From positions 1-5,585 of the forward strand of contig JAIOQD010000621.1 of assembly GCA_021413595.1 (NCBI GenBank): a stretch of DNA of 5,585 nucleotides. Reading direction: 5' to 3'. A model generated the notes under the pieces. It was not told the origin of the DNA and did not search any database. It saw only the letters and a list, made by a program, of their open reading frames with translations. This document shows, piece by piece, positions 1 to 5,585 of the stretch (positions are counted from its first letter, which is position 1; each line of letters starts with the position of its first letter). The position numbers and the translations under genes were made by a program. The DNA comes from Bacteroidota bacterium (lineage in GTDB: Bacteria > Bacteroidota > Bacteroidia > 2-12-FULL-35-15).

Positions 1-52
1 TAGTGGTAATGTTTTTGTTTTGATAATGAATTTTTGGAACTGCCCTTAACAT
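1..52 (-). CDS. possible 5' end of a further downstream gene (partial)
   Basis: An ATG at 52-50 on the minus strand opens a frame of 17 codons (starting MLRAVPKIHYQ) that stays open to the left edge. It begins 54 bases after the ubiX stop, and no hairpin is visible in between, so it could be the next gene of the same transcript. The stretch is too short to recognise a family, and a 17-codon open frame can occur by chance in AT-rich DNA. I assign no function. Confidence 0.22.
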   Translation of the reverse strand, partial: MLRAVPKIHYQNKNITT

Positions 53-106
53 AACAATAGCTAGTGCATTTTTAATAAAGAATCAATTTATTTTTTTGAG
101 AAAAAA

Positions 107-685
107 TCAGGAATTATCGCCCCAGCGAAAGGATGCCTGATCAAAGCCGCAAAGATCGAGCGCTCTATCAATTACAGTAGCAGCAAGGGCTTCAAAATTA
201 GTTGGCTTGCTATAAAAGGATGGACTTGCAGGACAAATAATCCCTCCAGCTTCGGTAACTGTTTTCATATTGTTGATATGGATGAGGCTCAAAGGGGTAT
301 CGCGTATCATCAAAATTAGTTTTCTTCTTTCTTTTAATATTACATCTGCAGCGCGAGTGGTAAGATCATTTGAAATACCGCTAGCTATTCGCGCTAAAGT
401 GCCCATAGAACAAGGGCAAACGATCATACAATCATATTTAGCAGAACCAGAGGCAAAGGGGGCAAAAAAATCAGTTTTATTATAAACAGGAAAGGCGAAT
501 TTTTCATAATCAGTATTTCCCAATTCAAATTTCCAAACATCTTTTGCATTGTCTGACATAATAATACCAACCGCTTCAATTTGTTCGTGCATTTTTTGAA
601 GTTTCTGCAACAACACTTTAGCATAAATAGCTCCACTTGCACCTGTTACCGCTACTACTATTTTATGTTTATTCTGATTTTCCAC
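107..685 (-). CDS. ubiX: UbiX-family flavin prenyltransferase
   Basis: UbiX enzymes are cytosolic and join a dimethylallyl group to reduced FMN, making the prenyl-FMN cofactor of UbiD-type decarboxylases. The 192-residue length is normal for the family. The N-terminal flavin-binding motif VTGASGA (13-19) is present, with S17 matching the known active serine. The central CPCSMGTLARIASGISNDL stretch (90-108) and ADVILKERRKL are typical. K118, R128 and Y158 sit at the same spacing as K129, R139 and Y169 of the Pseudomonas enzyme; the Glu after that Arg is Asp here (D129). The C-terminal PASPSFYSKP motif is intact. The start is a GTG at 685-683: an in-frame TAA lies just upstream and no ATG precedes the GASG motif. 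The start lies 17 bp inside the preceding beta-barrel gene, which suggests translational coupling. No ubiD is in the window. A role in menaquinone synthesis is only inference. Confidence 0.93.
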   Translation of the reverse strand: MENQNKHKIVVAVTGASGAIYAKVLLQKLQKMHEQIEAVGIIMSDNAKDVWKFELGNTDYEKFAFPVYNKTDFFAPFASGSAKYDCMIVCPCSMGTLARIASGISNDLTTRAADVILKERRKLILMIRDTPLSLIHINNMKTVTEAGGIICPASPSFYSKPTNFEALAATVIDRALDLCGFDQASFRWGDNS

Positions 686-1289
686 CCGTAAATTGATATA
701 TTAGAGAAAAAGTAACTACAATATTCGTTTTTCCTCGATTAAACCATCGACTTGATCCTGAAGCATCATTTCTTATTGAAGAAAGAGAATTAGTAAAACG
801 CCAATTGATATAAAAATTGTCAAAAATAGTATAACTGATTCCCATGTTAATACTTATTTCATTTTTGTTGAACGGCCTTATTCCGCTCAGATTCTGCCAG
901 TCTAAGAACTCTCGTTCCCTCAACAAATAACTAAACCCCGGACCGAGCTCGTAGGTGATTTTTTTCTGATGATACTGAAATAGAACCGGAACTTCTATAT
1001 AATCTAATCCCAGATAATAATAGGTAAAATCCCCCTTTTCGGGATTAGCATTGTGCCTGCTACCTTTTTGGATGTATATGATCTCGAATTGACCGGTCCA
1101 TTTTTCGTTAAATAATCCTCTGACAAAGAAACCACCTACAAAACCTGCTTTATCGAAACCACTGTAATTATCTCCTGCTACCTGACTAGTACTTAATCCA
1201 GCTTTTATACCTGCATTAAAACGTTGCTGAGCTTTTACTTTGGAGGAAATAAACAATACAATAAAAGAAACAATTATAAATTTTTTCAA
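669..1289 (-). CDS. PorT-family outer-membrane beta-barrel protein
   Basis: This 206-residue protein has a signal peptide (MKKF, a hydrophobic core over residues 4-16, probable cleavage after KVKA at residue 20). The rest fits the small beta-barrel family of Bacteroidota (Pfam OMP_b-brl_2 type). Supporting motifs are FNAGIKAGLSTSQ (24-36), GFVGGFFVRGLF (49-60), EIIYIQKGSRH (69-79), YIEVPVLFQY (97-106) and YELGPGFSYLL (113-123), with alternating strands to the C-terminus. It should sit in the outer membrane; its cargo or role is unknown. The start codon is TTG at 1289-1287. An in-frame TAA lies at 1307-1305 and no ATG is available, and a later start would destroy the signal peptide. Its 3' end overlaps ubiX by 17 bp. 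It could be the T9SS component PorT itself, but the family is large and full of paralogues, so I do not assign a symbol. Confidence 0.85.
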   Translation of the reverse strand: MKKFIIVSFIVLFISSKVKAQQRFNAGIKAGLSTSQVAGDNYSGFDKAGFVGGFFVRGLFNEKWTGQFEIIYIQKGSRHNANPEKGDFTYYYLGLDYIEVPVLFQYHQKKITYELGPGFSYLLREREFLDWQNLSGIRPFNKNEISINMGISYTIFDNFYINWRFTNSLSSIRNDASGSSRWFNRGKTNIVVTFSLIYQFTGGKSE

Positions 1290-1329
1290 TTTTATTTCTT
1301 GATGTTAAAATAGATTCATTTACTATTTA

Positions 1330-1358
1330 CAAAGATACTAAAATACAAATGCACCAAA
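1330..1358 (-). promoter_or_regulatory. Bacteroidota-type promoter for the beta-barrel gene and ubiX
   Basis: On the minus strand, TATCTTTG (1337-1330) matches the Bacteroidota -7 element TAnnTTTG. A TTTG at 1358-1355 lies exactly 17 bases upstream, in the range expected for the -33 element. Transcription would start near 1324 and leave a leader of about 35 nt before the TTG start. The -33 element lies inside the hairpin that ends the upstream gene. This is the best-formed promoter in the window, but it is a consensus match only. Confidence 0.65.
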
Positions 1359-1381
1359 AAAATTGCCTTGGTGCATTTGTA
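1344..1381 (-). terminator. intrinsic terminator after the Omp28-like gene
   Basis: There is a perfect inverted repeat with 14-bp arms (1344-1357 and 1368-1381) and a 10-nt loop. It begins 19 bases after the Omp28-like stop codon at 1400. Read on the minus strand, the second arm runs into ATTTTAG, a short and imperfect U-tract. The stem is strong for so AT-rich a region. The weak U-tract leaves some doubt about terminator strength. Confidence 0.72.
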
Positions 1382-1399
1382 GCCAATAGTTTATAAATA

Positions 1400-2314
1400 T
1401 TAAGGAATAACTTTTACTGTCTCCGATTGAATTATTTCGTAAGTAGTGGTATTATATACGAAGGCTAAGATGTGGCATTTACTTACATCACATACCACTC
1501 CTTTGTATTCTGCCGGAATGGTATAAGCAAAACGTTTAATATGCTTTGTTCCTGCTGCTATGGTGCCTGTTTCAATCAGTTCCCCCAAAGCACCTAAAGG
1601 TGTAATTGCATCACGCAAAATATGGCGATGAATATAGTCTGATTTATTTACTCCTATATAGTCCTGCCAATCAATAATACTGTCCTGAGTTAAAAGTACA
1701 ACTAAGTTGAATGTTCCGCTCATTGTAGTGAGAAATGAATCGCGAACAGCAGTGCACATCTTTCTGGTAGAGCTCGTATAATCAGAGCTTATTTGAATGT
1801 CAAGTACTGAAGGTTCGGTTATAATACTTGCCACATAAGTTTTCCAATTGGGATAAAATTGCAAATGTGTTTTATTTACAGCATCGTAATCTTTCCTGTT
1901 GAACATGCCTTGTGGCAAACCGAATTCGCTTGCACCAAATGTTGCATCATAAAGCTCCCCCACAGTAGTTCTGTAATCAGCAGTATATGAAGTTGACACA
2001 GAGCCATTGTATCCAGGTGTTGGCGCAGCGTATCCTCCAACATGTAATCCGAGTCCGATAATTTTGCCGGGATAAATGGAGTCGATCTCATGTAACTGTT
2101 TAGCCGCCTTAGGGCAATTGCCACATGTATGTCCTGTAAAATCTTCTATTAATATTTTTTTTATATGACTTGTAAGAACCGGAAATAGAGGTGCTGGACA
2201 TGTTGTGGTATCACTAACATTTACATTCGCTTCGGGGTAAGGATCTTTGACATAATCACAGGAAGCAAAAAGAAGTACTGCAACTATACCTATGCTATAT
2301 AAAACTTTTTTCAT
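1400..2314 (-). CDS. Omp28-like outer-membrane lipoprotein with a thioredoxin-like CxxC
   Basis: This 304-residue protein starts with a lipoprotein signal peptide: KK, a hydrophobic core, then FASC with the lipidated cysteine at C19. The -3 position is Phe rather than the usual Leu. The mature part carries IEDFTGHTCGNCPKAA (56-71), the hallmark of Omp28-type proteins (named after a Porphyromonas outer-membrane protein). It resembles the thioredoxin active site, with C64 and C67 as the redox pair. GLPQG (132-136) may supply the cis-proline of such a fold. HILAFVYNTTTYEIIQ (281-296) is a typical Omp28 C-terminal strand. Further cysteines lie at 39, 187, 275 and 280. It should be anchored to a membrane on the periplasmic side or the cell surface. 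A redox role is inferred from CxxC only; many family members are uncharacterised. The ATG start lacks a Shine-Dalgarno sequence. The gene lies 68 bp after porP and is followed by a strong hairpin. Confidence 0.87.
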   Translation of the reverse strand: MKKVLYSIGIVAVLLFASCDYVKDPYPEANVNVSDTTTCPAPLFPVLTSHIKKILIEDFTGHTCGNCPKAAKQLHEIDSIYPGKIIGLGLHVGGYAAPTPGYNGSVSTSYTADYRTTVGELYDATFGASEFGLPQGMFNRKDYDAVNKTHLQFYPNWKTYVASIITEPSVLDIQISSDYTSSTRKMCTAVRDSFLTTMSGTFNLVVLLTQDSIIDWQDYIGVNKSDYIHRHILRDAITPLGALGELIETGTIAAGTKHIKRFAYTIPAEYKGVVCDVSKCHILAFVYNTTTYEIIQSETVKVIP

Positions 2315-2354
2315 TATACTTGAAAATTAAAAAACAACAGACAGCTCCTTCTTA

Positions 2355-2362
2355 CAAAATTA
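2355..2362 (-). promoter_or_regulatory. candidate -7 promoter element for the Omp28-like gene
   Basis: TAATTTTG on the minus strand matches TAnnTTTG and lies in the 68-bp gap after porP. The start point would fall near 2349, leaving a leader of about 35 nt. There is no good -33 element: the nearest TTTG is only 13 bases upstream. Because no terminator is visible in the gap, the gene may also receive transcripts from porP. Confidence 0.42.
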
Positions 2363-2382
2363 ATACAATCACGATCAAAACG

Positions 2383-3474
2383 TTATAATTTGTATCTGGC
2401 CTTTGTTTTCATTTGATATAAAAACGGATTCGGAGTTACGAAACGTAAAAATATTTCAGGCCCCCCACGCCCTGTACTTGCTGAGGTAAGTTTAGATGTG
2501 TTAAGATCATAACTAAACCCCAAGGTATATTGCCCTGATTCAACATAAGCCGATATTATAAGAGCATCCCTGTTGCGGAATGCTGCACCAATACCGTATG
2601 CCGATTGTTTAAGAATTCCGGTATATTTTGACTCCTGATCATATGAATATCTGCAAATCATTCCAAACATGATCTCTTTTGAAACTCCTTGAAATTGTAA
2701 CAAGTAACTTGGTATCAAAGCCAAATTTGTATTTTTTATACCAATCAAAAAATCGCCATGGAAAACAAATCTGGTATTTAACTTTTGGTCGCTCTCCACT
2801 AAATTTTTTTGCTTTGGCTGATTAATATGAAACATAGAAATACCTATATTCGTTTTAATCATTCTCCTTGTTCCTTTAGACTTTTCATTTGAATTGAAAT
2901 TCCAATTTATTCCGGCACCAAAATCGGGATAAATATAATTTTGAGCACCTACATTCTCTCCACTAATAACATTGGGATCATAGCTTTTGCCATTATATTG
3001 ATCGGTAAAAATAAGTTTTGAAAAATCAATTTTTCGTTGAACAACACTGGCTTGCAAACCAAAAGAAAGTATGTTTTTTTTACTGATGGGTACAAAACTT
3101 GACAAAGATAAATTTACCTGAGATGTTCCCATATTTCCATCTCCGGCCTTATCGCTAAAAAAAGAAATACCTCCTGCCATTTTGCTAACCGATTTATTAT
3201 AGGCTTTGGACATTTTAAGTTTGGCCTTTTCCCAGTTACTGGCTTTGAATTTCATTTCAAATGTGGCACCAAAGGTTTTATAAGGAACTGTAACTCCACC
3301 CCATTGGTCTTTATAGATTATTGAAGCCCTTAAGGTATGTGAAGCACCGGTAAGTGCAGGATTTATCAGAGCAGGAGTTTGAGTGTATTGCGAAAAATGA
3401 AAATCCTGCGAATAAGAAATTAATGATGAAACATTAAAAACCAGCAATAGGAATAAGCGATATGCACCCTTCAT
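2383..3474 (-). CDS. PorP/SprF-family type IX secretion outer-membrane protein
   Basis: PorP/SprF proteins are outer-membrane beta-barrels of Bacteroidota that assist type IX secretion or surface attachment of particular large adhesins. This 363-residue protein has a signal peptide with probable cleavage before QDFHFSQ (residue 23). It carries the diagnostic N-terminal block HFSQYTQTPALINPALTGA (26-44). Other family blocks follow: GGISFFSDKAGDGNMGTSQ (101-119), SFGLQASVVQRKIDFSKL (137-154), FGAGINWNF (185-193), GISMFHINQP (211-220), LGFSYDLNTSKL (318-329) and RGGPEIFLRF (336-345). The last is the usual end of the barrel. The ATG gives a clean signal peptide. SprF-type genes usually sit beside a giant secreted adhesin gene, but none is here; the neighbours are an Omp28 lipoprotein downstream and a SirB1-like gene upstream. 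It is therefore an orphan paralogue, and I do not claim it is the core PorP. Confidence 0.93.
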   Translation of the reverse strand: MKGAYRLFLLLVFNVSSLISYSQDFHFSQYTQTPALINPALTGASHTLRASIIYKDQWGGVTVPYKTFGATFEMKFKASNWEKAKLKMSKAYNKSVSKMAGGISFFSDKAGDGNMGTSQVNLSLSSFVPISKKNILSFGLQASVVQRKIDFSKLIFTDQYNGKSYDPNVISGENVGAQNYIYPDFGAGINWNFNSNEKSKGTRRMIKTNIGISMFHINQPKQKNLVESDQKLNTRFVFHGDFLIGIKNTNLALIPSYLLQFQGVSKEIMFGMICRYSYDQESKYTGILKQSAYGIGAAFRNRDALIISAYVESGQYTLGFSYDLNTSKLTSASTGRGGPEIFLRFVTPNPFLYQMKTKARYKL

Positions 3475-3494
3475 TTTTTTGTTTTTACAGATAA

Positions 3495-3502
3495 CAAATA
3501 TA
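3495..3502 (-). promoter_or_regulatory. candidate -7 promoter element for porP-like gene
   Basis: TATATTTG on the minus strand matches TAnnTTTG 20 bases before the ATG at 3474. The leader would be short, about 14 nt. The nearest TTG upstream is 25 bases away, longer than expected, and a TTTG lies at only 12 bases, so the -33 element is not convincing. The gap of 226 bases and the hairpin upstream make an independent promoter here likely. Confidence 0.45.
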
Positions 3503-3609
3503 TCTAAAAAAAAGCAAATTATAGAATCAACGCGCTATTTCCTTTAATCTTTTCAGAAAAAATATAAATATTTAGGTGATAAATTGAATAAAATCAGGAA
3601 TGGAATGAT

Positions 3610-3647
3610 AAAAGAGCTCAGGAGAGAGCTCCAAATCCGCCTCTTTT
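3610..3647 (-). terminator. hairpin / probable terminator after the SirB1-like gene
   Basis: GAGCTC at 3614-3619 and again at 3626-3631 form a 6-bp GC-rich stem with a 6-nt loop. On the minus strand this is followed by TTTTAT, as in an intrinsic terminator, about 70 bases after the stop at 3701. A competing outer stem pairs 3610-3616 with 3641-3647 (7 bp), and on the plus strand it is followed by a T-run. The element could thus stop transcription from either side, although no plus-strand gene is seen here. Confidence 0.5.
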
Positions 3648-3700
3648 TTTTCCAGAATGTGGAACGCCAAATAAAAATCAAAAAAAAAACAGGAACTATC

Positions 3701-4573
3701 TTAGCCCAATGAATCCAACAATATTTTCAACTCAGCACTTTTATCGGGGTATCCCAATTTTTCGTAGGACGAAATAAGATTCCGCAGAAGTCTTCTGACA
3801 ATTTCGAGATTAGTGCAGGGTTCGTAAAAGCCCGGCATCTGTTCTAATTTTAATTGTTTCAAAAAAGCATCAATTTCTTTTTGCCCAAATACAGTTCCTT
3901 TGCTAAAAGGATTAATGTAAAACAATACATTGCTTCCCTCATTACCTGGTGTAGAAGGCACTCCCATGTGCTCTATATCTACATAGCATAAAATAAAATG
4001 TTCGGGTAGGTTTACCCCGTATATAGGAATATCAAGGCTTTGTGCTACAATGGTATAAATTATGGCAAGCAAAAGCGGATTTCCCTTTTTACTTTCCAAT
4101 ACATTATTGATATATGAATTTTGTGGAGCGTGATAATTAGTAGTGTTTCCGCTGAAGTTATGCACATCAAAAATAATGTGATTGATAATCTTCACTTTTT
4201 CGAGAGCGGTTAAATTTTCATTTAACTCCAGCCAGATATCTTGCTTAATCTGGTCAACCTGTTTTTTTATTTTTACAATATCAATATCGGGATATTGATA
4301 TCTTGCAATAAGCAATGTACCTTCGAGAAGATTTTGCTGCTCAGGATGTGACCATTCTTTTAAAGCATCTTTCATCAGATCAAATTGTATCTGATGAATA
4401 ATGTTTTCGATGCGATTCTGAATAAGTGTATCAAAAGAATGTTCCCAGGCGTCTTCCAATAAAGGAATTATCTCTTCTCCAAGAGACAAAAACTTCATGC
4501 TGACTTGTTCAAATATTTTTTCATCAGGATCGTCAAGTAAGCTGATAAGCGCATTTAGTTCCTTTTTTTTCAT
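3701..4573 (-). CDS. SirB1/transglutaminase-like (Transglut_core2) family protein
   Basis: This is a 290-residue soluble protein with no signal peptide. The N-terminus (about 1-70) is predicted helical, HEAT-like, and is followed by EGTLLIARYQYPDIDI (84-99). The core is the SirB1-type transglutaminase-like domain: NFSGNTTNYHAPQNSYINNV (139-158), KKGNPLLLAIIYTIVAQSL (162-180) and YGVNLPEHFIL (185-195). The family is known to lack the nucleophilic cysteine of true transglutaminases, and here that site reads GNPLLLA. The His is kept (H192), but the usual Asp before the PF motif is Asn (N221 in FYINPFSKG). Enzymatic activity is therefore doubtful, and a binding or scaffold role is an inference. 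The C-terminus (257-290) resembles a single TPR-like helix pair. The ATG lies at 4573-4571, with only a weak AGGAT right against it. The function of the family is unclear. Confidence 0.88.
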   Translation of the reverse strand: MKKKELNALISLLDDPDEKIFEQVSMKFLSLGEEIIPLLEDAWEHSFDTLIQNRIENIIHQIQFDLMKDALKEWSHPEQQNLLEGTLLIARYQYPDIDIVKIKKQVDQIKQDIWLELNENLTALEKVKIINHIIFDVHNFSGNTTNYHAPQNSYINNVLESKKGNPLLLAIIYTIVAQSLDIPIYGVNLPEHFILCYVDIEHMGVPSTPGNEGSNVLFYINPFSKGTVFGQKEIDAFLKQLKLEQMPGFYEPCTNLEIVRRLLRNLISSYEKLGYPDKSAELKILLDSLG

Positions 4574-4701
4574 ATCCTGAGAATTACTTATGCAAACTAA
4601 CTATCCTCCATTAAAATTAAAAACATACAAATTTTATACCCACTCTTCTTTGAAGAATTTTAAAACTCATTCGTTATTTCTAATTTACAGGACTGTTATT
4701 G

Positions 4702-4709
4702 CAAAAGTA
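4702..4709 (-). promoter_or_regulatory. weak candidate promoter element for the SirB1-like gene
   Basis: TACTTTTG on the minus strand matches TAnnTTTG in the 216-bp gap after the uridine phosphorylase gene. It would give an unusually long leader of about 124 nt. The nearest TTG upstream is 25 bases away, beyond the normal spacing. It is the only such match in the gap. Readthrough from the phosphorylase gene is an equally good explanation, since no strong terminator is visible there. Confidence 0.25.
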
Positions 4710-4789
4710 TATCGGATATTTAGGGTATTTGTAACAAAATCAAGAAGATTTCAACGTTACTTTGTTAACTATTACAAAGAATTACGAAT

Positions 4790-5585
4790 TCATTCGACTT
4801 TCGTAGTAGCAGTTAATCTCTCTAATACAAGTTGTATTAATTGCTCCACGGCAACATGATAATTATTGCTATATTGCTTGGCAACCCTATTTGCTATAAT
4901 GGCACAAACCGTGCAGGTTTGGTGACCAAGCAAGGCACCCAAACCGTAGAGAGCAGAAGTCTCCATTTCGAAGTTTGTGATACGATTTTCCTTAAATTTA
5001 AAGTCAGTTAATTGCTGATTAAAATCTTCTACCCATGGGCTTAAACGTAATTTACGTCCTTGCGGACCATAAAAACCTGGTGCTGTAGCAGTTACACCCT
5101 TAATCAAGTCAAATCCGATCTTATTGATCAAGGTTTCTGAACCTTTTACAACATAAGGGTATGGTAAATTTTTATTCCAATTGGTTTGTTTAATAAATGC
5201 TTCAGAAATTTCATTATCATTTATTGATGGCAGATCAAGATAATAATTCATTAATCCATCAAAACCCAATCCATGAGTAGAAACCACAAAACTATCAACC
5301 GGAATATCTTGTTGCAAAGCACCGGATGTACCAATACGAACTATGTTTAAACTTCTTTTTTGCTCTTTTATAGTACGTGTTTTCAAATCGATATTAACAG
5401 CTGCATCCAATTCATTCACTAAAATATCAATATTGTCGGTACCAATACCGGAGGACAAAACCATCACACGTTTGCCATTGTAGGTTCCTGCATGAGTGAT
5501 GAATTCACGATTTTGCATTTTAAAATCAATGATATCAAAAAACTTTGATACAGCCTCAACACGGCCTTGATCACCAACAATAATA
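4790..5585 (-). CDS. udp: uridine phosphorylase, 5' end outside the window
   Basis: This cytosolic salvage enzyme splits uridine with phosphate into uracil and ribose-1-phosphate. The window holds 264 residues and the stop; about 20 or more N-terminal residues lie beyond the edge. Reading through the ATG at 5518 gives VGDQGRVEAVSKFFD, the family's phosphate-binding start. Compared with the E. coli enzyme, the partial sequence keeps G4 and R8 (G26, R30), R26 in NREF (R48) and R83 and T86 in RIGTSG (R91, T94). It also keeps F171, Q175 and R177 in FYGPQGR (F162, Q166, R168, which read uracil) and E206-M207-E208 in NFEME (ribose site). These uracil-reading residues favour uridine over purine nucleosides. 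A stretch of roughly 14 extra residues lies before RIGTSG relative to E. coli. The following gene is the SirB1-like gene, 216 bp away. The symbol is by homology. Confidence 0.92.
   Translation of the reverse strand, partial: IIVGDQGRVEAVSKFFDIIDFKMQNREFITHAGTYNGKRVMVLSSGIGTDNIDILVNELDAAVNIDLKTRTIKEQKRSLNIVRIGTSGALQQDIPVDSFVVSTHGLGFDGLMNYYLDLPSINDNEISEAFIKQTNWNKNLPYPYVVKGSETLINKIGFDLIKGVTATAPGFYGPQGRKLRLSPWVEDFNQQLTDFKFKENRITNFEMETSALYGLGALLGHQTCTVCAIIANRVAKQYSNNYHVAVEQLIQLVLERLTATTKVE

Noticed and set aside
270..485. Plus-strand frame of 71 codons
   Set aside because: It lies wholly inside ubiX on the opposite strand, whose motifs are clear.
424..642. Minus-strand frame of 72 codons
   Set aside because: It is a shifted-frame shadow of ubiX with no motif of its own.
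669..1289. Naming the beta-barrel gene porT as a core type IX secretion gene
   Set aside because: The family is large, the protein is shorter than the known Porphyromonas PorT, and the neighbouring ubiX does not settle the matter.
1876..2124. Minus-strand frame of 82 codons
   Set aside because: It is a shifted-frame shadow of the Omp28-like gene.
2345..2350. AAGGAG on the minus strand as a ribosome binding site
   Set aside because: It lies 31 bases before the ATG of the Omp28-like gene, too far to act as a Shine-Dalgarno sequence, and the phylum rarely uses them.
4646..4657. TTCTT-TG-AAGAA palindrome in the gap before the SirB1-like gene
   Set aside because: The 2-nt centre is too tight for a stable RNA hairpin, and such short A/T palindromes are common by chance.
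4760..4779. CTTTGT/ACAAAG stem as a terminator of the phosphorylase gene
   Set aside because: The stem is only 6 bp, rich in A and T, with an 8-nt loop and no following U-tract.
4590..4859. Plus-strand frame of 89 codons
   Set aside because: It covers the intergenic gap and runs 70 bases into the end of the phosphorylase on the other strand. Its composition (many K, F, Y and R residues) is typical of translated AT-rich noncoding DNA, and no family motif is seen.

Overview
This AT-rich window most likely comes from a member of the Bacteroidota. Three lines of evidence agree. The envelope genes are families largely confined to that phylum (PorP/SprF-like, Omp28-like and PorT-type beta-barrel proteins). 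Several genes are preceded by the phylum's TAnnTTTG promoter element. Convincing Shine-Dalgarno sequences are lacking in front of the start codons. The sequence does not allow a genus call.

All supported genes lie on the minus strand, so transcription runs from the right edge to the left. From right to left they are: a uridine phosphorylase whose 5' end is cut off by the window (4790-5585); a SirB1/transglutaminase-like protein with a degenerate catalytic site (3701-4573); a PorP/SprF-family outer-membrane protein tied to type IX secretion (2383-3474); an Omp28-type lipoprotein with a thioredoxin-like CxxC (1400-2314); a small PorT-family beta-barrel (669-1289); and a UbiX flavin prenyltransferase (107-685). 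A possible start of one more gene lies at the left edge (1-52). No RNA gene, insertion sequence, CRISPR array or attachment site was seen.

Transcription appears split into several units. A hairpin follows the SirB1-like gene, and a promoter-like box precedes porP. Omp28 has its own candidate box but no visible terminator separates it from porP, so the two may be partly co-transcribed. A perfect 14-bp-arm hairpin then closes the Omp28 gene and physically overlaps a well-formed promoter for the beta-barrel gene and ubiX. Those last two genes overlap by 17 bp and both use non-ATG starts (TTG and GTG).

The middle of the window (about 669-3474) is an envelope cluster of three exported proteins. 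It is flanked by metabolic genes for prenyl-FMN synthesis and pyrimidine salvage. I see no clear undescribed system. The points most worth a second look are the terminator/promoter overlap, the orphan PorP next to a CxxC lipoprotein, the degenerate SirB1 triad, and the start-codon and truncation corrections.
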